Source: Nocardia coubleae NBRC 108252 (GTDB lineage: Bacteria; Actinomycetota; Actinomycetes; Mycobacteriales; Mycobacteriaceae). From it: 64,000 nt of DNA. The notes beneath the pieces are model-generated. The model searched no databases and was not told where the DNA came from. It saw nothing but the letters and a program-made list of their open reading frames with translations. A program made the translations under genes and the position numbers. Positions 7,310 to 15,575 of the stretch are shown piece after piece. Every line of letters begins with the position of its first letter. Position 1 is the first letter of the stretch. The DNA lies in contig NZ_BDBD01000004.1 of NCBI RefSeq assembly GCF_001612805.1, positions 1 to 64,000 on the forward strand. The letters run 5' to 3'.

Positions 7310-9793
7310 ATGACGAAATCGACCACGGAGCGGTCCGGCGAGGACAACGAACTGCCCGATGCCACACCGAACCCGGCGGACGCTGCTGGGGCAGATGCGG
7401 ATCGCGGAGACTCTCCCGCACCCGCCGCACCCGAGGGCCGAATCGAGCCGAGCCCAGAAGCCGGCCCCGTCGCTCTCGCCGGGCCGGACACCGGCCGGTC
7501 CGAGGCGACACCCGATGCCGCCCCACCCGGCGCGAAGGAACAGAGCGGGCTCGGAGCGACGCACCACGGCGCCGATTCCGGCGATTCGACCGCGAATTCT
7601 GTTGGCCCCGCGATCATCGCGCAGGCCGCCGCCACCACGGCGCTGCTCTCCCAGAAGGGCAATCAGCCGTCCGATACCGCGCAGTCCGGTGATTCGGACA
7701 CTGCAACTGCCGATTCCGGCGCTGACACCACCGCCGAGGCGCGCGAACCTGTCCAGTCCGATTCGACCCCCGCACCCGATAGGGCCGCGCCCAACGGATC
7801 ACAAGGCTCCGTGGTCGAGCCGACGACATCCCCCGCAGGCCGGTCGATATCGCACAGCTCCACGCCCCCGTCCTGGACCTCCGGCTGGCAGGCAGCCGCC
7901 GTGGAACCGATGTCACCCATTCGGCACACCGCAGCGCCACCACGTCCCCCGACCCCACCGCGCTGGCGCCGCGTCGCCCGCCCCTCCGGCGTCCTTCCGG
8001 CCGCAGCGCTCGTCGGCGTCATCGGCGCCACCGTGATCCCCACCGACCGCCCCGGCATCGGCTGGCTCCTCACCGGCACCGCCATCACCGCCACCCTCTG
8101 CGCCGTCGACCAGCGGGCGCGCAGAAGTTCGACGCAAACGCCGGAGCGAATTCCTGTTGCGTCCGAGGGCGATTCAGCGAATCTTCGCGAAAAGCCGATG
8201 GCAGCCGCCGACACGACGGTGGCACCGAGTGTGCCCGGCACCCGAGTCGCCCACGATTCCCCGACCGAGCAGACGAAGGCCATCACGCCCTCGATGCCGG
8301 CCGCAGCGACGCCCGGCGCACGCTCGGATACCGCTACGAGCGCGGCCGCGGAATCAGATGCCGACACCAACACCGCCGCGAGCGCGAGCACCGAGATTCC
8401 TGCGGGTGCCGGTGCGAATGCGGGCACGAGCCCGGGTGACGGCGGCCCAATTGCGAGTGCGGAATCCGGTGCGAGTCCGCGCGAAAGTGTCAGTCCGAGC
8501 GTGAAGCGCACACCGCAACCGGCAGCCGCTACGAGTCGGGCAGCTGATGGCAGTTCGGTTGTGGGGGTGGTGCAGCGGGTGGCGTTGCGGTGGGGACGTG
8601 GATGGTGGGTCGGGTTGGCGCTGGTTCTGTTGGGGGTCGGGGCTGTTCGGGCGGCGGGGTGGTTGTTCGCGTGGTGTGTGGTCGGGGCCTGTGTGGCTGG
8701 GTCGTTCGCGGTGTTGGGGCGGCGGAGTACGCGGGGTGTGTGGTTCGACATGATCGCGGTGCCGGTCGAGTCGTTCGTCGCTGTGCCGTGGGCGTTTTCG
8801 GGGGTGCGGCGGGCCGGGACGAGCGAGTTGTCGCGGGTGCGGCGGTACGGGGCTTCGGTGGCCGCGACGGCGGCGCTGCTCGTGGTGTTCGTGCCGCTGC
8901 TCGGTGGGGCCGACGCGACGTTCGCGACGCTGTTGAGCGGGCTGGTGCCCGAGGTGGACTCGGCCGCCGCGTGGGAGTGGCTGTTCATGTTCGCCGTGCT
9001 GGGGATGGGCGCGTTGGGTGCGCTGTATCTGCTGGCCGGGCCGCTTCCCGCCGCAGGCGATGCCGGACGGCCGAGCCGGTTGTGGACGCGCAGTGAGTGG
9101 GCGTTGCCGGTCGCGGTGCTTGCGGTGTTGTTCGGGGTGTTCCTCGGCGGCCAGTTCGTCGCCCTCTTCGGCGGCGACGATTACGTGCAGCGCACCGCGG
9201 GACTCACCTACGCCGAATACGCGCGCAGCGGGTTTTGGCAGCTGTCGGCGGTGAGCATCCTCGCCCTGGCCGTGATCGCCGCGGTCCTGCACTTCTCGGC
9301 CAAGGACAACGCCGCCGACCGCCTGTGGGTGCGGGTGCTGCTCGGCGTGGTGAGCCTGCTGACACTGATCATCGTCGTCTCCGCGCTCGGCCGCATGTGG
9401 ACCTATCAGCAGGCCTACGGGTTCACGGTGCTGCGTCTGCTGGTGTCGATGTGCGAGCTGTGGGTCGGGTTGCTGTACGTGCTGATGCTGGTCGCGATCG
9501 CGCGGCTGCACTGGAGCTGGGTGCCGCGCGCGGCCGTCGGCACCGCCCTGGCCACGCTCGTCGCGCTCGCGGCGATCAACCCCGAACATCTTGTCGCCGA
9601 ACGGAATATCGCCCGCTGGGAACAGAACGGACGGCTCGACGCCGACTACCTGACGTCCCTGTCCCCCGATATCCTCCCGGCACTGGAGGGTCTGCCCGAC
9701 CCCCTGCGCGCCCAGATCGAGCCGAACATCCGCAGAGGCCTCGACGACGACCCCTGGTGGGCCTGGAACCTGTCCCGCAGCTCCGCCCGCTGA
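7310..9793 (+). CDS. DUF4173-type multipass membrane protein with two long disordered segments
   Basis: 827 aa. Residues 1-220 are Ala/Pro/Ser/Asp-rich and low complexity. A hydrophobic segment lies at about 227-265. A second disordered stretch covers about 270-412. From about 425 onward it is a multipass membrane domain with the DUF4173/DUF4153-like segment (GTSELSRVRRYG and the following helices). Function unknown. The start has a good ribosome site (GAGGGG). Base composition switches abruptly near 8540 from C-rich to G/T-rich coding strand, where the conserved membrane domain begins, so the N-terminal part looks lineage-specific. Confidence 0.82.
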   Translation: MTKSTTERSGEDNELPDATPNPADAAGADADRGDSPAPAAPEGRIEPSPEAGPVALAGPDTGRSEATPDAAPPGAKEQSGLGATHHGADSGDSTANSVGPAIIAQAAATTALLSQKGNQPSDTAQSGDSDTATADSGADTTAEAREPVQSDSTPAPDRAAPNGSQGSVVEPTTSPAGRSISHSSTPPSWTSGWQAAAVEPMSPIRHTAAPPRPPTPPRWRRVARPSGVLPAAALVGVIGATVIPTDRPGIGWLLTGTAITATLCAVDQRARRSSTQTPERIPVASEGDSANLREKPMAAADTTVAPSVPGTRVAHDSPTEQTKAITPSMPAAATPGARSDTATSAAAESDADTNTAASASTEIPAGAGANAGTSPGDGGPIASAESGASPRESVSPSVKRTPQPAAATSRAADGSSVVGVVQRVALRWGRGWWVGLALVLLGVGAVRAAGWLFAWCVVGACVAGSFAVLGRRSTRGVWFDMIAVPVESFVAVPWAFSGVRRAGTSELSRVRRYGASVAATAALLVVFVPLLGGADATFATLLSGLVPEVDSAAAWEWLFMFAVLGMGALGALYLLAGPLPAAGDAGRPSRLWTRSEWALPVAVLAVLFGVFLGGQFVALFGGDDYVQRTAGLTYAEYARSGFWQLSAVSILALAVIAAVLHFSAKDNAADRLWVRVLLGVVSLLTLIIVVSALGRMWTYQQAYGFTVLRLLVSMCELWVGLLYVLMLVAIARLHWSWVPRAAVGTALATLVALAAINPEHLVAERNIARWEQNGRLDADYLTSLSPDILPALEGLPDPLRAQIEPNIRRGLDDDPWWAWNLSRSSAR

Positions 9794-9805
9794 CCTGGAC
9801 ACTCG

Positions 9806-9863
9806 ATCACCACGATCTGACGGCGGGTTTCGGCCCGAAATCCCGCCATCAGAGCGTGGTGAT
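9806..9863. terminator. Long bidirectional hairpin between convergent genes
   Basis: The arms ATCACCACG and CGTGGTGAT enclose an inner stem, CTGACGGCGGG with CCCGCCATCAG, and a short loop near 9835. It sits exactly between the stop of the membrane protein and the stop of recD and is nearly symmetrical, so it can end transcription from both sides. Confidence 0.75.
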
Positions 9864-9875
9864 CTCGATCGGAGC

Positions 9876-11888
9876 TCAGGTGGCGAGGGTGGTGCGGGTG
9901 AGGCCGCTGGCGCGCAGGACGCGGCGGGCGATGGCGGCGCGGATGGCGTCCTCGGTACCGATGATGCGCACGTGGGTGCGGGCGCGGGTGATCGCGGTGT
10001 AGAGGAGTTCCCTGGTGAGGAGCGTGGATTCGGGTTCGGGCAGGACCACCGAGACGGTGTCGTACTGGCTGCCCTGACTGCGGTGGATGGTCATCGCGAA
10101 AACCGTGACGACCGAGGGGAATTGGGTGGGATGCACGAGATAGGGCTCGCTGCCGCGTTGCAGGGCCGCCCGCAGGGAACCGTCGGGTCGGCGGATGATG
10201 ACACCGGTGTCGCCGTTGTAGATGCGCGCCTCGTGGTCGTTGGCGGTGACGAGCAGCGGTTGACCCGGATACCACACCGCTTGCGGCCCTTCGGGTCCCG
10301 CGCCACCGGCAGCCGCCCATTCGGCCGCCATCCGGTCCCACCGCTCCACACCGAACGGGCCCTGCCGGTGCGCGCAGAGCAGACGATGTGATTCCAGCGC
10401 GCCGAGCGCACCGACCGCGTCACCGGCTTCCGCCGCCTCGGTGACAGCGAGCGCGGCGGTGGTCACATCGGCGCGCACCGCACGGATATCGTCAGGGCCA
10501 CACAGTGATACGTCGTCGCCCCCGGCGCGCAGAATCGCCAACGCCGCATCGGCGTCGCCCGCTCGGACGGCGACAGCCAGATCCGCGATCCGCCCACCGA
10601 AGCGACGCCCACGGGTCAGCCGGACGATGCCACCCTGCAGACGCCGCATCTCCAGCGCACTGAGCGAATCGACATCCTGCACAGCCGGATTCGCAGAAAC
10701 GCTTCCCCCATCACCGGCAGGGGTTCTTGCCACCGCATCGGTCACAACGGCAGAGTCATCGGCGGAGGCGGTCTCCTCCCCCGCGCGAGCGACAGCGGAT
10801 GCTGACCCGGTGTCGGACGTCAGGAGTTCGCGCAGGGCCGGGTTCGGGACGCCGACGACCGGACCGGCGACGAGGTCGGCCAGGACGGCCCCCGCGTCGA
10901 CGGAGGCGAGCTGGTCGGGGTCGCCGACGAGGATGAGGCGGGTGTCGGGGCGCAGGGCCGAGAACAGGTGGCTCATCATCGTGAGCGAGACCATGGAGGT
11001 TTCGTCGACGACCACCACGTCGTAGGGCAGGCGGTTGTGGGCGTGGTGACGGAAGCGGGTGGTGCGGCCGCGTTGCCAGCCGAGCAGGCGGTGCAGGGTG
11101 GACGCGGTGAGCTCGGGCAGGCCGAGTTCGGCGGCTTGGTCACGCACGGCTTCCTGCAGGCGGGCGGCCGCTTTCCCGGTGGGGGCGGCGAGGGCGATGC
11201 GCAGGGCGGGCAGTTTGGGGGTGGCCCTACGGTGGGCCGTGAGCAGGGCGAGGATACGGGCGATCGTGTGGGTCTTGCCGGTGCCGGGACCGCCCGCGAC
11301 GACGGTGGTCCAGTGGGTGGCGGCCAGCGCGGCGGCGAGGCGTTGCCGATCGGGGCCTCCGCCGAGAGGGTCGGCGAACAGGCGGTCGAGTTCGGCACGC
11401 ACGAGCGCGGTGTCGACGACGGGGTGGTCGGCGCTGCGTTCGACGAGCGCCCGGCGCAGCGTCTGTTCCTGCTGGTAGTAGCGGTCGAGGTAGAGCAGCG
11501 CCCCACCGTCGGCATCGGCCTCGACCACCCGCAGCGGACGCAACGGTCCGGCCCGGCCACCCTGCACGAGCGGACTGGCCCGCAGCGCCGCGAGCACCCG
11601 GTCCGTCTCCGGCCACGGTAGCGTCGCGGGATCGATTCCGGTTACGGCATCGCGACTTTCGTCGGCGTCGACACCGATCTCACGCATCCGCGCCAGTTCC
11701 AGACACACCGATCCCGACCGCACCGCGCGCACGGCAAGCGCCGCCGCGAACAACACATCCTCACTGTCCTCACGCCCGAGCCGGCCCAACCGCACGGCCA
11801 CATGCACGTCAGCGGCCGACAGCACACCTGCCTCGTTGAAGACCCGCAGCAGCCCGGTCCCCCGCTGCGCCACCTGAATCGATGTCAC
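9876..11888 (-). CDS. recD: Exodeoxyribonuclease V subunit alpha, RecD
   Basis: 670 aa, SF1B 5'-3' helicase of the RecBCD double-strand-break enzyme. Walker A GGPGTGKT is at 199-206, motif II VVVDETSM at about 292-299, VGDPDQLASV at about 321-330, and the late helicase motif IHRSQGSQYD at 601-610. Residues about 356-412 (10653-10823) are a Ser/Ala/Asp-rich low-complexity insertion in the middle of the helicase core. It starts with GTG at 11888, overlapping the stop of a 26-codon ORF (GTGA). RecB ends 232 bp upstream, an unusually large gap for this operon. Confidence 0.94.
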   Translation of the reverse strand: MTSIQVAQRGTGLLRVFNEAGVLSAADVHVAVRLGRLGREDSEDVLFAAALAVRAVRSGSVCLELARMREIGVDADESRDAVTGIDPATLPWPETDRVLAALRASPLVQGGRAGPLRPLRVVEADADGGALLYLDRYYQQEQTLRRALVERSADHPVVDTALVRAELDRLFADPLGGGPDRQRLAAALAATHWTTVVAGGPGTGKTHTIARILALLTAHRRATPKLPALRIALAAPTGKAAARLQEAVRDQAAELGLPELTASTLHRLLGWQRGRTTRFRHHAHNRLPYDVVVVDETSMVSLTMMSHLFSALRPDTRLILVGDPDQLASVDAGAVLADLVAGPVVGVPNPALRELLTSDTGSASAVARAGEETASADDSAVVTDAVARTPAGDGGSVSANPAVQDVDSLSALEMRRLQGGIVRLTRGRRFGGRIADLAVAVRAGDADAALAILRAGGDDVSLCGPDDIRAVRADVTTAALAVTEAAEAGDAVGALGALESHRLLCAHRQGPFGVERWDRMAAEWAAAGGAGPEGPQAVWYPGQPLLVTANDHEARIYNGDTGVIIRRPDGSLRAALQRGSEPYLVHPTQFPSVVTVFAMTIHRSQGSQYDTVSVVLPEPESTLLTRELLYTAITRARTHVRIIGTEDAIRAAIARRVLRASGLTRTTLAT

Positions 11889-11965
11889 CTTCCCGCCCTC
11901 CCACCGATCCGCCGCCCATAGGCGCGACGCTCGTCTTCGTCGCGGGTGCGATCATCCGCCGACAT
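11885..11965 (-). CDS. Candidate 26-aa leader ORF coupled to recD
   Basis: ATG at 11965 with AGGA about seven bases upstream. It encodes 26 highly charged residues beginning MSADDRTRDEDERR and ends in TGA that overlaps the recD GTG (GTGA). It fills the end of the recB-recD gap. I do not recognise the peptide. A parallel ORF precedes recB, which suggests these may exist to couple translation rather than to make a product. Expression is unproven. Confidence 0.4.
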   Translation of the reverse strand: MSADDRTRDEDERRAYGRRIGGRAGR

Positions 11966-12120
11966 CGCTGTCCTGGAATGTCCCCGCATGCCGAGGGCCG
12001 GCCGCACGACCGTGTCGGGTCGAAGGTGCGGGTGCACTCCCCGATGCGCGCCCGGATCCGTCGGTGCGGATCCTCGGGCGTCGGTCGACCGGACGCACCG
12101 AGCGGAAACAGTTGCACGGG

Positions 12121-15100
12121 TCATCGACGGCCCTCCCCGGCGAGTAGATCCGACAGTGCCACAACGAGTTCGGCGGGTGGGTACCAGTCGAAAACGCCGT
12201 GACCGGGTGGAGTGTCGGCGCCGATCATGCCTCGGACGAACAGGTAGCGGGCGCCGCCGAGGTGGCGGGCCGGGTCGTAGTTCGGCAGGCGCCACCGCAG
12301 ATAGCGGTGCAGTGCGACGGCATACAGCAGCGCCTGCAACGGGTAGTGGGAGCGGACCATTTCCGCGAGCATGTGTTCGCGACGGTAGTGCTCGACCGTG
12401 AGGTCGCCGGTGCCGAGCCGGTTGGTTTTGTAGTCGACGATCACGTACCGGAGATCACCGTCGCCGGGAACCCGGAGCACGGCGTCGATGCTGCCGGTGA
12501 GGTAACCGCGCAGCACCGTCTCGGGCAGGGCGGCGAGGTGATCGGCATAGCCTGCCAGGTCGTCGTCCGTGGGAAGGTGGGTGCGCAGCAGGGCGGCGAT
12601 ATCGCGCAGGGTGGCGGCCCGGGCGCGCGGGTCGTCACCGCCGCCGAGCGGTAGTTCGAATTCGAGCTCGTTGAGCCGGTCCCCGGTCGGGATCCGGGCC
12701 AGCGAGCCGAAATCGGTCGGCGTGCAGAGGACTTGGAACAACGCCTCCGACAGCAGGTCGACATCGAGTTCGGCCATGGTGTGCTCGACCGCTTCGGCAC
12801 ACCGAGCGCGCACCTCGGCGGCTAGGTCGGCGACGGAGGTGTCGACCGTTTCGAGCACGCCGTGCACCAGGGTGCCGAATTCGGCGCCGTAGGGCAGGGC
12901 GTTCATCAGCGACGGCGCCGCCGCGACCACCGTCGGCACGTCGAGCGGCGGGGTGTCCGGTTCGTCGTCGGGACCGGGCCCGTCCTCGGGTTCGCTGTCG
13001 TTGACCGAGGCCAGGTCGTGCGCGCCCGCGGTGAGGGCCGAGTAGGAGGTGCGTCGCCACAGCTGGTCGAGGGGCCGGTCGAATTCGGCGGCTGCCAGCT
13101 CACCGGTGGGTAGTTCGGTGCGCACCCGTCGCGGGGCCACGTTCTCGGGGCGGTCGACCGCCGTCACCGAGATCACGTCGGCGGCCGGGGCGGCCCACTC
13201 CGAAAGGCGTTGCAGGGCAGCCGCGTCGGCGGGAATCTCGGCACGCCGAGGTACCTGCGACGCGCCGGGACGGCGACCGAGGATCATCCGGTGCAGTGGC
13301 GCGGCACCCGTGGTGACGGCGGGCGCCCACCAGGTGACCACCTGGCACATCGCCCTGGTCGCCGCCACGTACAGCAGCCGCAACTCTTCGCCGGATTCCT
13401 CGGCCTCGCAGCGCAATTGGCGTTCGCCGTAACCGGGGGCGTCCTTGCCGCCGATGTCGAGCACCCGGGTGCCGTTGTCGTCGTGGAACAGCAAGGTCGC
13501 CGGGTAGGGGTTCTTGGCACTGTCCCACGCGAAAGGCAGGTACACGATGGGGAATTCGAGTCCCTTGCTGGCGTGCACCGTGGCGATCTGCACGGCGGCG
13601 GCGTCGCGGTCGAGGCGACGGCTGCGCCCGCTCACCGAACCGGCCTCCGGGTCGCGGACCCGGTCGGCCAGCCAGCGGGTAAGGGCGGTCAGACCGAGCC
13701 CTTCGGTGTGGGCCACTTCGTCGAGGAGACCGGCCAGGTGGCGCAGGTCGGTGAGTTCGCGCTCGCCGTTGTCGACGGCGAGCAGTCGGGGCGCGAGTTC
13801 GGTTTCGGTCGCGAGTTTGTCGAAGACGGCGGCGAATCCGGCGCGGGCGAAGAGCCGGGCCGCCTCACGCAGCTGTGTGGAGATCCGGCCGACGAGATCG
13901 GCACCACCGGCATCGATCTCGGCGAGCGTGACGCCGAGGATCGGCGTGCAGGCCGCCAACCGCACCCGGTCACCGCGATGGGGTTGCTCGAGTGCGCGCA
14001 GCACCCACAGCCAGTCGGTGGCGGCCGGGGTCGCGAAAACACTTGTGCCACCGGCGAGTACCGAGGCCACACCGACCCGGTCCAGGGCGGCGCGCACCAC
14101 GTCGATCTGGGTGCGGGTGCGCACCAGGACCGCGATGTCGCCGGGCCCGATCGGTCTGCGCACCCGGCCGTCGCCGACCTCGGTGAGCGAATAGTCTGCG
14201 CCGCGTTCGGGTTTGGCCTCGATGCTTGTGCCGGATTCGAGCAGCGTGACGATGTCGGCGGCGAGATCCTCGGCGACTTTCGCGCGCTGCCTGCCGACCG
14301 ACGGGAATCCCGACTTGTTCCGCGGCCCGGCACCGGTACGCGGCAGTACCCGCAGTCGCAGTGGGGTGACGACTTCCGGGTCGCCGTGCAGCCGGGTGTC
14401 GGCGCGGGTCGCGGCGACCGGGTACACGCTGATCTCCGGATGACCGAGTTCCGCGCCGCCACAGAGGTGATCGATCGCGCGCAGCAGTCCGGCGTCGCTG
14501 CGCCAGTTGCGGGTGAGTTCGCTGCGCTGCCGGGCGTGCGCCACCGCGTCGAGGTAGCTGAGCACCTCCGCGCCGCGGAAGGCGTAGATGGCCTGTTTCG
14601 GGTCGCCGACCAGCACCATGGTGGCGTGTTCGTGGAAGGCTCGGCGCAGGATGTCCCACTGCAGCGGGTCGGTGTCCTGGAATTCGTCGACGAGCGCGAC
14701 CCGGTAGCGCTCGCGGATGCGGGCACAGGCCGCGGGGCCGTGCACCGGGTCGGCGAGCACGTCGTGCAGCAGCACGAGCCGATCGTCGAAGTCACGCAGT
14801 CCCGCACGGCGTTTGCGGCGGTCGGTTTCGGCGCGCACCGCGGTCGCGAACGCCACCCGTTCGCCCGCGGCACCCTCGGTGCGTGGCGCTAGTTCGGCGT
14901 GCCGGTCGTGGACGGCGGCCAGCGCGAGGATGTGCGCGTCGCGCAGGGTGAAGGGCGCGCGGTCGCGGGCGTAGCGGGCCAGGTACAGGTCGTCGGTGAC
15001 GGTGGCGACGAGGTCGTCGACCGATTCGACCAACCGCGCGCCGGGCTCGTGTTCGCCCGCCAGGCCCAGTTCGTCGAGCATGCGCTGGCAGAACGAGTGG

Positions 15101-15492
15101 GTGGTGGCGATGGTGCCCGCGTCGAAATCGGCGAGAGCGGAGAGCAGCCTGCGGCGGCGCAGCCGCACCGTCGCCGGATCGGCGGCGGCGAGTGCGCGCA
15201 CGAGTTCGTCCGGATGCGCCTGTGCGGCAGCAGGTCCGGCGAGGGCGGTGGCCACGGTGACGAACCGGTCCCTGGTGCGTTCGCGCAGTTCCTGGGTGGC
15301 GGCGCGACTGAACGTCACCAGCAGCAGTTCGGTGATCGAGATCCCCTGCTCGGCCACATACCGCACCGCCAGCCCGACGATCGCATGGGTTTTGCCGGTG
15401 CCCGCGCTCGCTTCGAGCACGGTGGTGCCCTGCGGCAACGGACCAGCCGCATCGAATGCCTCGGTCGGTGGGGCCGACATCATCCCGGTCAC
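12121..15492 (-). CDS. recB: Exodeoxyribonuclease V subunit beta, RecB
   Basis: About 1123 aa, SF1A 3'-5' helicase plus nuclease. Walker A in EASAGTGKT is near residues 28-35. UvrD-like motifs follow (LVDEFQDTDPLQW, VGDPKQAIYAFRGAE), with a C-terminal PD-(D/E)XK nuclease containing IVDYKTNRLG. The frame is open further upstream to 15633, but homology starts at the GPLPQGTTVLEASAG segment. The GTG at 15492 has GAGGGG eight bases upstream; ATGs at 15483 and 15480 are alternatives. The GTG overlaps the stop of a 28-codon ORF. In the 232-bp space after its stop there is also a 7-bp hairpin (12054-12073) without a T-tract. Confidence 0.94.
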   Translation of the reverse strand: MTGMMSAPPTEAFDAAGPLPQGTTVLEASAGTGKTHAIVGLAVRYVAEQGISITELLLVTFSRAATQELRERTRDRFVTVATALAGPAAAQAHPDELVRALAAADPATVRLRRRRLLSALADFDAGTIATTHSFCQRMLDELGLAGEHEPGARLVESVDDLVATVTDDLYLARYARDRAPFTLRDAHILALAAVHDRHAELAPRTEGAAGERVAFATAVRAETDRRKRRAGLRDFDDRLVLLHDVLADPVHGPAACARIRERYRVALVDEFQDTDPLQWDILRRAFHEHATMVLVGDPKQAIYAFRGAEVLSYLDAVAHARQRSELTRNWRSDAGLLRAIDHLCGGAELGHPEISVYPVAATRADTRLHGDPEVVTPLRLRVLPRTGAGPRNKSGFPSVGRQRAKVAEDLAADIVTLLESGTSIEAKPERGADYSLTEVGDGRVRRPIGPGDIAVLVRTRTQIDVVRAALDRVGVASVLAGGTSVFATPAATDWLWVLRALEQPHRGDRVRLAACTPILGVTLAEIDAGGADLVGRISTQLREAARLFARAGFAAVFDKLATETELAPRLLAVDNGERELTDLRHLAGLLDEVAHTEGLGLTALTRWLADRVRDPEAGSVSGRSRRLDRDAAAVQIATVHASKGLEFPIVYLPFAWDSAKNPYPATLLFHDDNGTRVLDIGGKDAPGYGERQLRCEAEESGEELRLLYVAATRAMCQVVTWWAPAVTTGAAPLHRMILGRRPGASQVPRRAEIPADAAALQRLSEWAAPAADVISVTAVDRPENVAPRRVRTELPTGELAAAEFDRPLDQLWRRTSYSALTAGAHDLASVNDSEPEDGPGPDDEPDTPPLDVPTVVAAAPSLMNALPYGAEFGTLVHGVLETVDTSVADLAAEVRARCAEAVEHTMAELDVDLLSEALFQVLCTPTDFGSLARIPTGDRLNELEFELPLGGGDDPRARAATLRDIAALLRTHLPTDDDLAGYADHLAALPETVLRGYLTGSIDAVLRVPGDGDLRYVIVDYKTNRLGTGDLTVEHYRREHMLAEMVRSHYPLQALLYAVALHRYLRWRLPNYDPARHLGGARYLFVRGMIGADTPPGHGVFDWYPPAELVVALSDLLAGEGRR

Positions 15493-15575
15493 CGCTTCGG
15501 CCCCTCGTACCAACCGGCTCGCGCCCAGCCCGCCTCGGTCGCCCACAGCGCCCCCACGGGCAGCGATGTCTTCAT
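15489..15575 (-). CDS. Candidate 28-aa ORF bridging recC and recB
   Basis: The ATG at 15575 overlaps the recC stop (ATGA) and the TGA at 15489 overlaps the recB GTG (GTGA). AGGGG lies six bases before the ATG. The peptide begins MKTSLPVGALW and has three Trp. Its 3' end contains the recB ribosome site (GAGGGG). Not recognised; it may be a coupling device or an unnoticed small protein. If recB really starts further upstream this ORF would be a frame shadow. Confidence 0.4.
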   Translation of the reverse strand: MKTSLPVGALWATEAGWARAGWYEGPKR

